A stretch of DNA of 64,000 bases from Butyrivibrio proteoclasticus P6B7 (lineage in GTDB: Bacteria; Bacillota; Clostridia; Lachnospirales; Lachnospiraceae). The notes below the pieces were generated by a model. It saw nothing but the letters and a program-made list of their open reading frames with translations, was not told where the DNA came from and made no database searches. The DNA is taken from assembly GCF_000622085.1 (NCBI RefSeq), contig NZ_JHWL01000025.1, positions 1 to 64,000 of the forward strand, read 5' to 3'. The position numbers and the translations under genes were made by a program. Below are positions 1 to 7,679 of this stretch, one piece after another; position 1 is the first letter of the stretch; each line of letters starts with the position of its first letter.

Positions 1-1229
1 CTCTGTATCCGCTTTCCTGAAAAAGTGGGGTTATCCTTCGCATTCTTTTTATATACAGGGATATAGTCCTTTGCAAGGTAGTCTGCCTTTGATGTGTAGC
101 TTTCTTCTGTAAGGACAAACCTTATACCATATTCAGCAAGTTTGTATCTGAGCATGTCTGCAAATATCAGCATTGGTATCTGCACAAAGTTCTGGTTATT
201 GACATGTCCTATACCTATTTCCTTTTTCTGGTATGTGTTATGTCCCATCACCACTATGTCTACATGGTTATCCCTTGCATAGTCAGCAAGCTGTCTGCTC
301 ACCTTATGGAACTGATCCTTTATCCTTCTGTTCCTCTTTTCAGTAAGAGAATTCATCCTCCTTGTCCTGTACCTCTTGTTACATGTCATGGCACAGGAAG
401 AGAGTCTTTTCATCTCTTTGTTGTAAAGTTGGTTGATTGACTTGATCATACCTCCCTTTATCACAAATGGTCTTGCACCAAAAGTGTTTGCTACAGCGGC
501 TATGTTGTCAGTTCCGGGATCGATAGCCATAACTCTCAGATTTTTCAGATCCTCTACAGCCGAAAGGTCAGCGAGGATATCCTTATCAGCCATGGGGGTT
601 ATCCCTTTGTCAGGCACTGAAAGAACTACATCCAGGACAAAGCTGTTTCCACTGGGCTTTATGCGTACTTCCTTAAGGCATACTTCTTCCGGGAGCTGAC
701 CAAGAGACAGAGTATCCCTGGTTCCGGGAAACTTAAGGCAGCCATCTTTGAGCCTGCATATCTGGTTCGTAAGGACAGATGTCTTGAATGAACCGGAAGG
801 CATATACCCCGGCATCCTGGGACGCCCCGTGAAGGCCTCAGGATTCCTTCCATATACTTTTACAGCTTCAAAGAAAGACTTATAGTCCCTAAGAAGGAGC
901 TTTAATATCTGCTGATTAGCCTGGGCCGGAAGGGCATAGTATGCCTTATCCCTTGTTACCTTTAGCAGATGATCAAGGGCATTATATGAGAGCCACTTGC
1001 TGTCACCTAGATATTTGGTTCCAAAGAGACTATCCCTTACGAGCCTGTAAACTACCATCTGGTTTGGGAAAAGAGGCTTGAACATGGCCATTGAATCGAC
1101 CGATGAAGAATACTGCCTTAAGATGAAATTTGCCCTGTTGTACAGAATGGCTGATGATCTGCAGATATCCCTGCAGTAGTCATAGAGTATGTGGTTTTTG
1201 CTTATCCTGTATTGCCTTGTTCTGTACAC
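1..1229 (-). CDS. tnpB: IS605-family TnpB RNA-guided nuclease, partial (C-terminus off window)
   Basis: This frame is open from a GTG at 1229 to the window edge, about 409 codons, with no stop or frameshift found by hand translation. Visible motifs are the first RuvC aspartate in MAIDPGTDN and the second RuvC glutamate in VLTEESYTSKAD, followed by the conserved FSGKRI. The four-Cys zinc ribbon and last RuvC Asp must lie outside. TnpB proteins of this family are guided by an omega-RNA transcribed from the element end past the tnpB stop, also outside. The GTG follows an AAGGA about 10 nt upstream and a consensus-like promoter. It is divergent from tnpA by 96 nt. The catalytic residues that can be seen are intact, so activity is possible but unproven. 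Confidence 0.9.
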   Translation of the reverse strand, partial: MYRTRQYRISKNHILYDYCRDICRSSAILYNRANFILRQYSSSVDSMAMFKPLFPNQMVVYRLVRDSLFGTKYLGDSKWLSYNALDHLLKVTRDKAYYALPAQANQQILKLLLRDYKSFFEAVKVYGRNPEAFTGRPRMPGYMPSGSFKTSVLTNQICRLKDGCLKFPGTRDTLSLGQLPEEVCLKEVRIKPSGNSFVLDVVLSVPDKGITPMADKDILADLSAVEDLKNLRVMAIDPGTDNIAAVANTFGARPFVIKGGMIKSINQLYNKEMKRLSSCAMTCNKRYRTRRMNSLTEKRNRRIKDQFHKVSRQLADYARDNHVDIVVMGHNTYQKKEIGIGHVNNQNFVQIPMLIFADMLRYKLAEYGIRFVLTEESYTSKADYLAKDYIPVYKKNAKDNPTFSGKRIQ

Positions 1230-1264
1230 GGTTGAAAATTCCTTATCAGTATTCTATAGTTAGT

Positions 1265-1293
1265 ATTATAGCACACATTTCAGAAAATCACAA
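1265..1293 (-). promoter_or_regulatory. Predicted promoter of tnpB
   Basis: On the minus strand a TTGTGA (1288-1293) and a TATAAT (1265-1270) are separated by exactly 17 nt. This is a good sigma-A-type match located 35 nt before the tnpB GTG. It lies in the 96-nt divergent gap between tnpB and tnpA. Confidence 0.6.
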
Positions 1294-1325
1294 ACAAATG
1301 TTCTCTTAGGATAAGGAGTAAATTT

Positions 1326-1811
1326 ATGCAGAAATCGATGCTGGAATCAGATATCCTGAACGAGTACAGAAGAGGCTCACATTCCGTATACAAACTCACT
1401 TACCATGTGATTTTCGTGACTAAATACAGAAAGAAAGTGATCACAGATGAGATCGGTGATTTCATGAAGAATTACGCCGCTTACCTCTGTGGACGCATGA
1501 ACAGCAAACTCATTTCAGCAGAGACCGATGTCGATCACATGCATCTGCTGATCTCCATGCCACCTGATGTGGCTCCTGTAAAGCTCATCAACTCGTTAAA
1601 ATCACAACTTTCTAAAGAAGTGAGAAATACATATAGGACTCATGTAGAAAAGTATCTATGGGGAGATTCACCCTTCTGGAGTGCAAGTTACTTCTGTGCC
1701 ACTACAGGAAGTGTTTCTCTTGATACTGTTAAGAAATACATTGAAGAACAACGAACAGAAGAACACAAACGCAAATACATTAAGACGGGAAAATACAAAA
1801 AGAAAAGCTAG
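1326..1811 (+). CDS. tnpA: IS200/IS605-family Y1 (HUH) transposase TnpA
   Basis: A 161-aa single-strand DNA transposase. The HUH metal-binding motif is HMH at residues 71-73 (in DHMHLLI), and the nucleophilic tyrosine is Tyr138 in VKKYIEEQ. Enzymes of this class cut and rejoin single-stranded hairpin ends of IS200/IS605 elements without duplicating the target. The length fits the family (about 130-160 aa). The ATG has an AAGGAG site upstream. It is divergent from tnpB, the arrangement of classical IS605, and both genes look intact, so the element may be autonomous. The basic C-terminal tail (KYIKTGKYKKK) is a little longer than in minimal IS200 TnpA. Confidence 0.93.
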   Translation: MQKSMLESDILNEYRRGSHSVYKLTYHVIFVTKYRKKVITDEIGDFMKNYAAYLCGRMNSKLISAETDVDHMHLLISMPPDVAPVKLINSLKSQLSKEVRNTYRTHVEKYLWGDSPFWSASYFCATTGSVSLDTVKKYIEEQRTEEHKRKYIKTGKYKKKS

Positions 1812-1858
1812 TGCGATTCATCCCACAACCGATTTCATCGGAAGGAGTTTTCTCGCAC
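1811..1858. mobile_element. Terminal hairpin region of the IS605 element
   Basis: Immediately after the tnpA stop is an imperfect stem, CCGAT-TTC-ATCGG (1829-1841), extended by TCC/GGA pairing. It is enclosed by a GTGCGA (1811-1816) / TCGCAC (1853-1858) inverted repeat. Subterminal hairpins are the TnpA recognition structures of this family. The exact cleavage position cannot be fixed because the other end is outside the window. Confidence 0.6.
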
Positions 1859-1861
1859 GTT

Positions 1862-2049
1862 GTTATAAATCTTCTTTGTTCATTATGTTTGATTCCCTCT
1901 ATACTTGCTATTGATAACAGCTCTTCAGCAACGCTATTACACTTTACGGCTTTTTTAGAGTTTTCCCAATTCGAGATGTCCATATAAAAAATCGCAACGT
2001 CTTTATTATCATTTTCTTTTTTTGAGCAGTAGAGAATGGCATATATTTG
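1862..2049 (-). pseudogene. Decayed protein fragment, copy A of an inverted pair
   Basis: A minus-strand open stretch beginning after an in-frame TAG reads ILYCSKKENDNKDVA then MDISNWENSKKAV, and then runs into the IS605 end. No convincing start codon or ribosome-binding site was found, and I do not recognise the family. Its first part matches, in opposite orientation, the plus-strand fragment that starts at 2147. It looks like a gene remnant truncated by, or next to, the IS605 insertion. Confidence 0.35.
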
Positions 2050-2209
2050 CTATTCAATACTATCTTCTACATGCCCACTTACTGCTAAAATCAGATTTTA
2101 AAAATAAAAGCAGTAGGATTATCTCTGAATTCGTACGCGACCTTCAATTCTCTACTGCTTTTTTAAAGATAATTGGAATAAAGACGACGTCCTAAAAAAT
2201 ATGGACATC
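1975..2209. repeat. 63-bp diverged inverted repeat with 109-bp centre
   Basis: Sequence 2147-2209 aligns without gaps to the reverse complement of 1975-2037. About 44 of 63 positions are identical by hand count, including a perfect 13-bp outer block (ATTCTCTACTGCT) and a perfect 10-bp end (TATGGACATC). The centre (2038-2146) holds a further AGCAGTAG copy at 2109-2116, which can pair with 2152-2159. Confidence 0.6.
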
Positions 2210-2287
2210 TTTTTCAAAGAAATTGATAAAAGAGCCGTAAATTCAATGATATCTTCTTTGAAATCAACTCAATGTACTCTTTACTGA
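2129..2287 (+). pseudogene. Decayed protein fragment, copy B of an inverted pair
   Basis: A plus-strand frame open from after a TGA at 2126 to a TGA at 2285 encodes ILYCFFKDNWNKDDVLKNMD and continues to a KRAV block and the stop. It resembles copy A (shared ILYC, NKD, MDI and K-AV spacing). There is no start codon or ribosome-binding site, so it is probably a 3-prime remnant. The function is unknown. Confidence 0.3.
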
Positions 2288-2321
2288 CCTCTTTACTGGA
2301 GGCTTTATTGGGCCCGGTCCC

Positions 2322-2825
2322 TTACTGGTTCCCTTCAACTCTCTCATCCGATACGATGTGCTCAACGCCGCTGTGTTCTGACTGCAGATAGTCCTTCATA
2401 AATGTGGGAAAAGATCTATATTTGTCCAGGTCAGCTATCTTGAGCCAGTGCATCTTCTCTTCAACGCCCTGGGTCATACTATGGCTGTTAAGCTCACGGC
2501 TTCCGCGGGGCTTCATCAGGAAATAGAAAGCTATCTCATGACAGTCAAGGCCCTTGAGGCCGCCCTTGTTCTCGTTAAAGAAGTTCTCGTGAATTACCGC
2601 AAGATGGTCTATCTCGTAGTGAACGCCAGTCTCTTCGAAGACTTCTCTTCTAACGGCATCCTCAGCAGTCTCGCCCATGTGGACCGCTCCGCCAATTGAG
2701 TAGTAATAGTCGTCTATAGAATTTCCAGCAAAGAGGACGCTGTCACCTTCTACAATTATAGCTGCAGCGCGGTATCTGAACCACTTGTTGTCCTCAGTAA
2801 ATCCGCAGTTATATTCTTTTTCCAT
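2322..2825 (-). CDS. NUDIX hydrolase
   Basis: A small NUDIX-fold pyrophosphatase for nucleoside-diphosphate-linked substrates. The NUDIX box begins with GGAVHMGETAEDAVRREV and closes with FEETGV (about residues 45-68), with every conserved Gly, Glu, Arg and the EE pair in place. The start is placed at the second ATG (MEKEYN) because GGAGG lies 6 nt before it but directly abuts the upstream ATG. The natural substrate cannot be read from the sequence. It is a single gene bounded on its 5-prime side by palindromic repeats, so probably monocistronic. Confidence 0.88.
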   Translation of the reverse strand: MEKEYNCGFTEDNKWFRYRAAAIIVEGDSVLFAGNSIDDYYYSIGGAVHMGETAEDAVRREVFEETGVHYEIDHLAVIHENFFNENKGGLKGLDCHEIAFYFLMKPRGSRELNSHSMTQGVEEKMHWLKIADLDKYRSFPTFMKDYLQSEHSGVEHIVSDERVEGNQ

Positions 2826-2848
2826 AATCATCCTCCTCGTATATCATT

Positions 2849-2964
2849 AAGTCACTGGGTAAGTCACTGGGGACGGTTCTCTTTGACTTATTTCTTGTAA
2901 GTCACTGGGGACGGTTCTCTTCGACTTATTTCTTGGAGTCATTTGGAACCGTCCCCGTTGACTG
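2849..2964. repeat. Cluster of REP-like palindromic repeats (three copies plus a partial)
   Basis: Two direct copies at 2861-2890 and 2899-2928 have AAGTCA, 17 nt containing GGGGACGGTTC, then TGACTT or CGACTT. An inverted copy at 2936-2964 contains GAACCGTCCCC between AGTCA and TGACT. A partial copy (AAGTCACTGGG) starts at 2849. Each unit is an interrupted palindrome, and head-to-tail plus inverted copies can form larger hairpins. They fill the gap between the NUDIX and HD genes. Confidence 0.8.
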
Positions 2965-3597
2965 CTATGCTTGAGTTCCTGGTTTCCATGGCTCAGGTGT
3001 TAAAAGAGATGTCTTACCAATATCAGGAAGTACATCGTAGATAGAGCAGTCCATCTTAGATTCGAAGTACTCTTTTATCTCGAAGGCTTTCTCCCAGCCC
3101 TGAATGTAGTCTTCCATGATGCCGTAACGTCTTGTAACATCAACAAATCTCTTTTCCATGATTACAAAGCCATAGTCAACAGCCATGGAATCGCAGATCT
3201 GAATAAGCTTGTCATAATCGTCGGCTCCATCCAGACTACAGATATATTCCTTAATAACCTTAAGATGCTCTTCTTTAGGCTCGTACCCCTCAAACTCATC
3301 CTTCATAAAAAGATATGAGTGAGTCATGCAGACACGAGCTGCTTCATCCCAGCCCTTCTCCATGCAGTATTTGTAGCCGTCGTAGACGTGGGTTGGAATG
3401 TCAGTGATTCCCGCACGGCGTCCGATGTCGTGGAGAGTACCCACTACATATGCCTTTTCTGCGTCCATCCCTGGCACTTTCTCAGCAATGTTACGAGCAG
3501 CAATTCCTACATTTATCGAGTGCTTAACCCATGGCCCAGGATTAAGCTGTTCTGCAATCTTCAATTCATTTAACGCTTCTTCTATTGTTGGATACAT
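2965..3597 (-). CDS. HD-domain phosphohydrolase
   Basis: A soluble metal-dependent phosphohydrolase of the HD superfamily. His in KHSINVG and the HD pair in GTLHDIGR are the expected metal ligands, with a further His in CMTHSYLF. The chosen start (MYPTIEEAL) has GGAGG five nt upstream. An upstream ATG eight codons earlier lacks a site. The substrate is unknown; related proteins act on nucleotides or nucleotide second messengers. Repeats of the GAACCGTCCCC family lie on both sides. Confidence 0.85.
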   Translation of the reverse strand: MYPTIEEALNELKIAEQLNPGPWVKHSINVGIAARNIAEKVPGMDAEKAYVVGTLHDIGRRAGITDIPTHVYDGYKYCMEKGWDEAARVCMTHSYLFMKDEFEGYEPKEEHLKVIKEYICSLDGADDYDKLIQICDSMAVDYGFVIMEKRFVDVTRRYGIMEDYIQGWEKAFEIKEYFESKMDCSIYDVLPDIGKTSLLTPEPWKPGTQA

Positions 3598-3611
3598 TAT
3601 TCCTCCTCTAA

Positions 3612-3668
3612 AACAAGTCAATCAGAACCGTCCCCTGTGACTCCAAGTCAAACAGAACCGTCCCTAAT
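3612..3668. repeat. REP-like palindromic repeats (two copies)
   Basis: Copies at 3614-3642 (AAGTCA, 17 nt with GAACCGTCCCC, TGACT) and 3644-3668 (AAGTCA, 17 nt with GAACCGTCCC, degenerate right arm) lie in direct orientation between the HD gene and the PLC-like/phosphatase gene. The second overlaps the last codons of the latter. Confidence 0.75.
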
Positions 3669-4980
3669 GTACCATCTTGGCAACGATTTTCTTCTGGGTC
3701 GCAGCGTCAATTCCGATGGCTTCAAAGAAGGCCTTGGCAGTGCCGTGACTCTCCTTAAGAAGGTCGAAGAATACGTACATATTGTTCTCGTTAGGAATAA
3801 CGATGTTCATATCAAGATCTGGGAAGTTCTTGTGAATCAGTTCAAAGCGCTCCGCGATATTGAGCTTGGTTCTCATGTAATCGAAGACGATGTCTGCCTT
3901 CCTGACGCCACAGAGCCACAGTAAAAGAGCTGACGTCACCCCAGACCTGTCCTTACCGGCGCTACAGTTGAACATTACACTCCCCTTTGCATCAGCAATT
4001 GTCTTAAACACTTTGACCAGATTCTCTGAGTGAGCGATCTTGTAGTAACTATAAGGCACAGCCTCTACGCTTTCAGGAACGCCGCTTCCTTCCTCGATAG
4101 GAATATCGTGATACTCAAAGCCTTCCACACCGGCAAGGCCATGAGGCTTACGCTCCTTCTCCTCACCGTTTCTCATATCGATAATGGTAGTGATGCCATT
4201 ATCTTTAAGATACTCAATATCTCTTTCTGAAGGGTAATTGGCAACGTCGCTTCTGATAACGCGGCCATATTTAGTTAATGTATCTGTGCCATCGACTCTG
4301 TAGCCACCAAGATCTCTAGTATTTTGTGTGGTCTCGAGAAGTGAATATGGCATGTTGTCCCAGGCTGTATCGTAGCCGCTAATGAGGCGCGTGCCCTCCT
4401 TAAGAGCCGTAAGCTCTTTTTCACAGGCCTCCACTGCCTCGGCTATATATTCATCTGCCATTTCTCTAGTGAAAAAGAAAATGTCTCCCTCCGGAACCTC
4501 ATTGAAATACTTATCCAATGAATCCATGAACCACTTCACATCATAGAAGCAGATCTCATTGATCTTTTCTTTATCAAATTCGGATGGCACAACAACATCG
4601 TTGCAAAGCTGATATTTCTCAGCAACATAACTATTGATTATTGAATAATCGTTGTGAAGCTTCTCAACATTTCCCGGTGTATGTGAATTCCAGTGGTGCT
4701 TATCGTAGACAAAATGCCTGTAGCAGGCATCCTGCACAAGATGAAGGTAATAACCAAGATATAGGTCATCCTCCTTCATTAGATCCCCAAATTTAGTCCT
4801 AAAAAGCTCAAAGTCATAAGCCTTTTTATTATATCCCCAAAGTCCTGTTTTAATATGTCCCGCCTGCTTCTGACCTGCGTCAGGAAGAACTGCCCCAAAT
4901 TTAAGGCGATCCACATTTTTGAAAGTGTACTTCTTAGTTAGTTCGTTAATTACCGCTATATGCATGATACTTGATGCCAT
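3664..4980 (-). CDS. Fusion: zinc-dependent phospholipase C-like domain plus tyrosine phosphatase
   Basis: A 438-aa two-domain protein. Residues 1-200 have many His/Asp in the pattern of zinc-dependent phospholipase C-like proteins (MHIAVINEL, LPDAG, YYLHLVQDACYRHFVYDKHH). Residues 215-438 form a tyrosine/dual-specificity phosphatase of the MptpB-like family, beginning TTQNTRDLGGY. It contains the P-loop FNCSAGKDRSG, with nucleophile Cys339 and Arg345, and IIDMRNGEEKER upstream. The residue before the catalytic Cys is Asn where the family usually has His. The start has GGAGG four nt upstream. No signal peptide is visible, so it probably acts in the cytoplasm. The joint function is not known to me. 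Confidence 0.75.
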   Translation of the reverse strand: MASSIMHIAVINELTKKYTFKNVDRLKFGAVLPDAGQKQAGHIKTGLWGYNKKAYDFELFRTKFGDLMKEDDLYLGYYLHLVQDACYRHFVYDKHHWNSHTPGNVEKLHNDYSIINSYVAEKYQLCNDVVVPSEFDKEKINEICFYDVKWFMDSLDKYFNEVPEGDIFFFTREMADEYIAEAVEACEKELTALKEGTRLISGYDTAWDNMPYSLLETTQNTRDLGGYRVDGTDTLTKYGRVIRSDVANYPSERDIEYLKDNGITTIIDMRNGEEKERKPHGLAGVEGFEYHDIPIEEGSGVPESVEAVPYSYYKIAHSENLVKVFKTIADAKGSVMFNCSAGKDRSGVTSALLLWLCGVRKADIVFDYMRTKLNIAERFELIHKNFPDLDMNIVIPNENNMYVFFDLLKESHGTAKAFFEAIGIDAATQKKIVAKMVH

Positions 4981-5028
4981 AACTCCTCCTTGTGGTACAC
5001 GTATTATTCAGATATTCCCCAATCCAAA

Positions 5029-5062
5029 ACAAGTCATTTAGAATCGTCCCCATTGACTCATG
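5029..5062. repeat. REP-like palindromic repeat (single diverged copy)
   Basis: AAGTCA, 17 nt containing GAATCGTCCCC, then TGACT: the sixth copy of the repeat, with one change in the core. It lies upstream of the phosphatase fusion and beside the antiporter terminator. Confidence 0.75.
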
Positions 5063-5082
5063 TCTAATATCATAGCATAAGA

Positions 5083-5115
5083 AAAAGGCTCAAACCACAC
5101 TGATTTGAGCCTTTT
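5083..5115 (-). terminator. Rho-independent terminator of the antiporter gene
   Basis: A perfect 12-bp stem AAAAGGCTCAAA / TTTGAGCCTTTT with a 9-nt loop. On the minus strand it is followed by a run of T, 47 nt past the antiporter stop. Confidence 0.85.
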
Positions 5116-5161
5116 CGCACTTTTCACACTATTTTAAAAATATGTTCAAATATCCTTATCC

Positions 5162-6346
5162 TCAAGAATTCTGCTTTCGTTCATCCGAAGCATAGATAGC
5201 TTTAAGGATAATAGGCGTCAGAATTGAGCTTGTGATGATAAGTAGAATTACTGCTGTGAAATATCTACTGTCTATAATCTCCGCCTTTAAGCCTCTCTGG
5301 GCAACGATAAGAGCAACCTCTCCACGCGTCATCATACCTACGCCAATCTTAGCACTGTCAGTTAAGTTGTATCCAAGGAGCTTAGCTACTGTTCCGCAAC
5401 CAAGCACCTTACCAAGAAGTCCCACAACAACAAAGGCTACAGAGAAGGCCAGGATAGTCATATCGATATCCTTAAGATTGGTCTGAAGACCAACGCTGGC
5501 AAAGAATACAGGTCCGAAGATCATATAGGAATTGATATCCATCTTCCTGTCGATATACTCTGAATCCTCAAGGGAGCTAAGGATTATGCCTGCCACGTAG
5601 GCGCCGGTAATGTCCGCAACTCCAAAGTACTTATCTGCCACGTAAGAAAATACAAAGGCAAGAGCCATTCCCATGATAGGAATTCTTCTGGTGTGAGGCC
5701 ATCTTGCATCAAGTCTTCTCATGATCTTGAATACGATGATTCCCACAACCAATGAAAGTGCAAAGAAAAGAACTGTCTTAATGCAGACCATTCCCGTGTT
5801 GGAGCCAGGCTCCTTAAGTCCAAGAACTGCAGTGAGCACAACGATGCCGATTACGTCATCGATGATAGCAGCACTCATAATGGTGGTTCCCACATCTGTA
5901 GAGATCTTTCCAAGCTCTTTTAACACCTGAACAGTGATGCTGACAGATGTAGCAGTAAGGATTGTTCCAACGAAAAGAGCCTGCATAAACTCAGGAGTTC
6001 CTGGAGAAGCAAATCCGTAGAATCCCATGAAAAGAACTGTTCCCATAGCCAGTGGTATTCCAACACCGGTGCAGGCAAGGATTGTTGCCTTAATGCCGGA
6101 TCTTTTAAGACTGTCAATGTCTGTTTCAAGGCCAGCGCTGAACATAAGAAGAATTACGCCAATTTCAGCCATGCCTGAAAGGAAGTCGTTTGTTGTAACC
6201 AGGTTAAAAAGTGTAGGTCCAATAAGAAGGCCTGCAATGATTTCGCCGGCAACCTGAGGCGCCTTGAGCTTCCTGGCTACGATTCCCATAAACTTCGCAG
6301 AAATAATAATGATCGCCAAATCCCTTAAAATACTTAGTGTGTCCAT
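5162..6346 (-). CDS. CPA2-family cation:proton antiporter
   Basis: An integral membrane Na+/H+ or K+/H+ exchanger with about twelve hydrophobic segments. Conserved regions include the N-terminal APQVAGEIIAGLLIGP, the charged core SAAIIDDVIGIVVL (paired Asp of the exchanger site) and MMTRGEVALIVAQRGL near the C-terminus. At 394 aa it is the membrane domain alone, with no TrkA-N/C (RCK) module as in KefB/KefC. The start is set at MDTLSIL because GGAG lies 7 nt upstream; an upstream ATG nine codons earlier has no site. Ion specificity cannot be told from sequence. Confidence 0.88.
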   Translation of the reverse strand: MDTLSILRDLAIIIISAKFMGIVARKLKAPQVAGEIIAGLLIGPTLFNLVTTNDFLSGMAEIGVILLMFSAGLETDIDSLKRSGIKATILACTGVGIPLAMGTVLFMGFYGFASPGTPEFMQALFVGTILTATSVSITVQVLKELGKISTDVGTTIMSAAIIDDVIGIVVLTAVLGLKEPGSNTGMVCIKTVLFFALSLVVGIIVFKIMRRLDARWPHTRRIPIMGMALAFVFSYVADKYFGVADITGAYVAGIILSSLEDSEYIDRKMDINSYMIFGPVFFASVGLQTNLKDIDMTILAFSVAFVVVGLLGKVLGCGTVAKLLGYNLTDSAKIGVGMMTRGEVALIVAQRGLKAEIIDSRYFTAVILLIITSSILTPIILKAIYASDERKQNS

Positions 6347-6413
6347 TTTGATACTCCATTTCAAATATTCCACCCCAACTCACAAGTACTATTATACCAC
6401 TGCTGGCAACCCC

Positions 6414-7505
6414 TTATGCCAGCTTCATATCTCCGTCCTTAACAAGACCGAGCTTTTTAACAACTGCATGAATAGCAAGAGAAAGTACTGCTGGAAGAAC
6501 AAAACATACAAGCACAAGTCCGATCCAGTCAAGGGCTGTAATTGAAGCCTTTGCTCCGCTTGCCACGTCGTTAACCCATCCTGTGTAAACGCCAATAGGT
6601 CCAACTAATCCGCAGGTTCCCATGCCTGAAGATACTGGCGCACCGTTCATCTGAAGCTTGAATATACAGGTAGCGATAGGTCCTGTGATAACAGATGCCA
6701 ATGTAGGTGCAATCCAGATAGCTGGATTCTTAATGATATTGCCCATCTGGAGCATACTTGTTCCAATTCCCTGTGAAACAAGACCGCCCCACTTATTTTC
6801 CTTAAATGAGATAACAGCAAAGCCCACCATCTGAGCACAGCATCCAGCTACAGCTGCTCCACCTGCAAGACCGGTAAGTCCAAAGGCTGCGCAGATAGCT
6901 GCTGAAGAAATAGGAAGTGTAAGTGCAATTCCCACAAGGGCTGAAACTACGCTTCCCATAAGAAGTGGTTGAAGCTCAGTAGCATCCATTATGACTTTAC
7001 CAAACCACATAGCAAATTTGCCAAGAAGTGGTGCTATCAGCCATGAGAAAAACATACCAACTCCGATTGTAACAAGGGGTGTAACCAGAATATCAACCTT
7101 GGTCTCCTTAGAAACAGCCTTACCAAACTCTGCAGCAATAATAGCTACAAAAAGAACTGCCAAAGGACCGCCTGCTCCGCCTAGAGCATTAGCAGCAAAA
7201 CCAACGGTGATCATTGAAAAAAGAACAAGTGGCGGACATTCAAGTGCAAATCCAATAGCTGTAGCCATGGCTGGGCCACTCATAGCACTGGCAAGTCCGC
7301 CTACCGTATATTCTTTACCAGCGATGTTTGCAACAGTATCCTGCAAAAAGCTAATACCAAACTGCTTGCCAATGGTATCAATGATTGTTCCAATAAGAAG
7401 CGAACAGAAAAGACCCTGCGCCATTGCCCCCAGCGCATCAATACCATAGCGTTTCAAGGAAATCTCAATGTTTTTCCTCTTCAAAAAACTCTGACTCTTT
7501 TTCAT
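6414..7505 (-). CDS. EIIC-type membrane permease (PTS_EIIC_2-like)
   Basis: A 363-aa polytopic membrane protein rich in Gly/Ala-flanked helices, resembling the stand-alone PTS subunit IIC-like family (PF13303-type). Seen: EISLKRYGIDALGAMAQGLF near the N-terminus, GLASAMSGPAMATAIGFALE, and GTSMLQMGNIIKNPAIWIAP. No EIIA or EIIB partner is encoded nearby, so classical PTS sugar transport is doubtful. The family name says little about the substrate. Two ATG-proximal purine-rich stretches (GGGAG, GAGGG) precede the start. Confidence 0.75.
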   Translation of the reverse strand: MKKSQSFLKRKNIEISLKRYGIDALGAMAQGLFCSLLIGTIIDTIGKQFGISFLQDTVANIAGKEYTVGGLASAMSGPAMATAIGFALECPPLVLFSMITVGFAANALGGAGGPLAVLFVAIIAAEFGKAVSKETKVDILVTPLVTIGVGMFFSWLIAPLLGKFAMWFGKVIMDATELQPLLMGSVVSALVGIALTLPISSAAICAAFGLTGLAGGAAVAGCCAQMVGFAVISFKENKWGGLVSQGIGTSMLQMGNIIKNPAIWIAPTLASVITGPIATCIFKLQMNGAPVSSGMGTCGLVGPIGVYTGWVNDVASGAKASITALDWIGLVLVCFVLPAVLSLAIHAVVKKLGLVKDGDMKLA

Positions 7506-7597
7506 ACCCTCATTTCTCCCTTAAGTAATATATTTAAGCATCCCCACGATTATACTATATTGCTTTAGTGAATTAAATATAAATTGCGCCGAACGCG

Positions 7598-7613
7598 GTT
7601 GCATTTATGCAAC
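7598..7613. promoter_or_regulatory. Operator-like dyad upstream of the permease
   Basis: GTTGCAT-TT-ATGCAAC, a 7-bp perfect inverted repeat about 90 nt upstream of the permease start in an AT-rich stretch. It is a possible repressor site; no regulator is encoded nearby. Confidence 0.35.
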
Positions 7614-7651
7614 AAATTACATATCGCGTGAGTGCGCTTGAATAAAAAAAA

Positions 7652-7675
7652 CTGCAGACCAGCTAAGGTCTGCAG
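7652..7675 (-). terminator. Rho-independent terminator (possibly bidirectional)
   Basis: A perfect 9-bp stem CTGCAGACC / GGTCTGCAG with a 6-nt loop, followed on the minus strand by seven T and on the plus strand by five T. It ends the decayed small reading frame at 7680-7840. Confidence 0.8.
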
Positions 7676-7679
7676 CATT

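Noticed and set aside
6991-7449. A 152-codon plus-strand frame opposite the EIIC-like permease
   Set aside because: Antisense to hydrophobic helices, giving a Pro/Thr/Ala-rich nonsense protein with no start signal.
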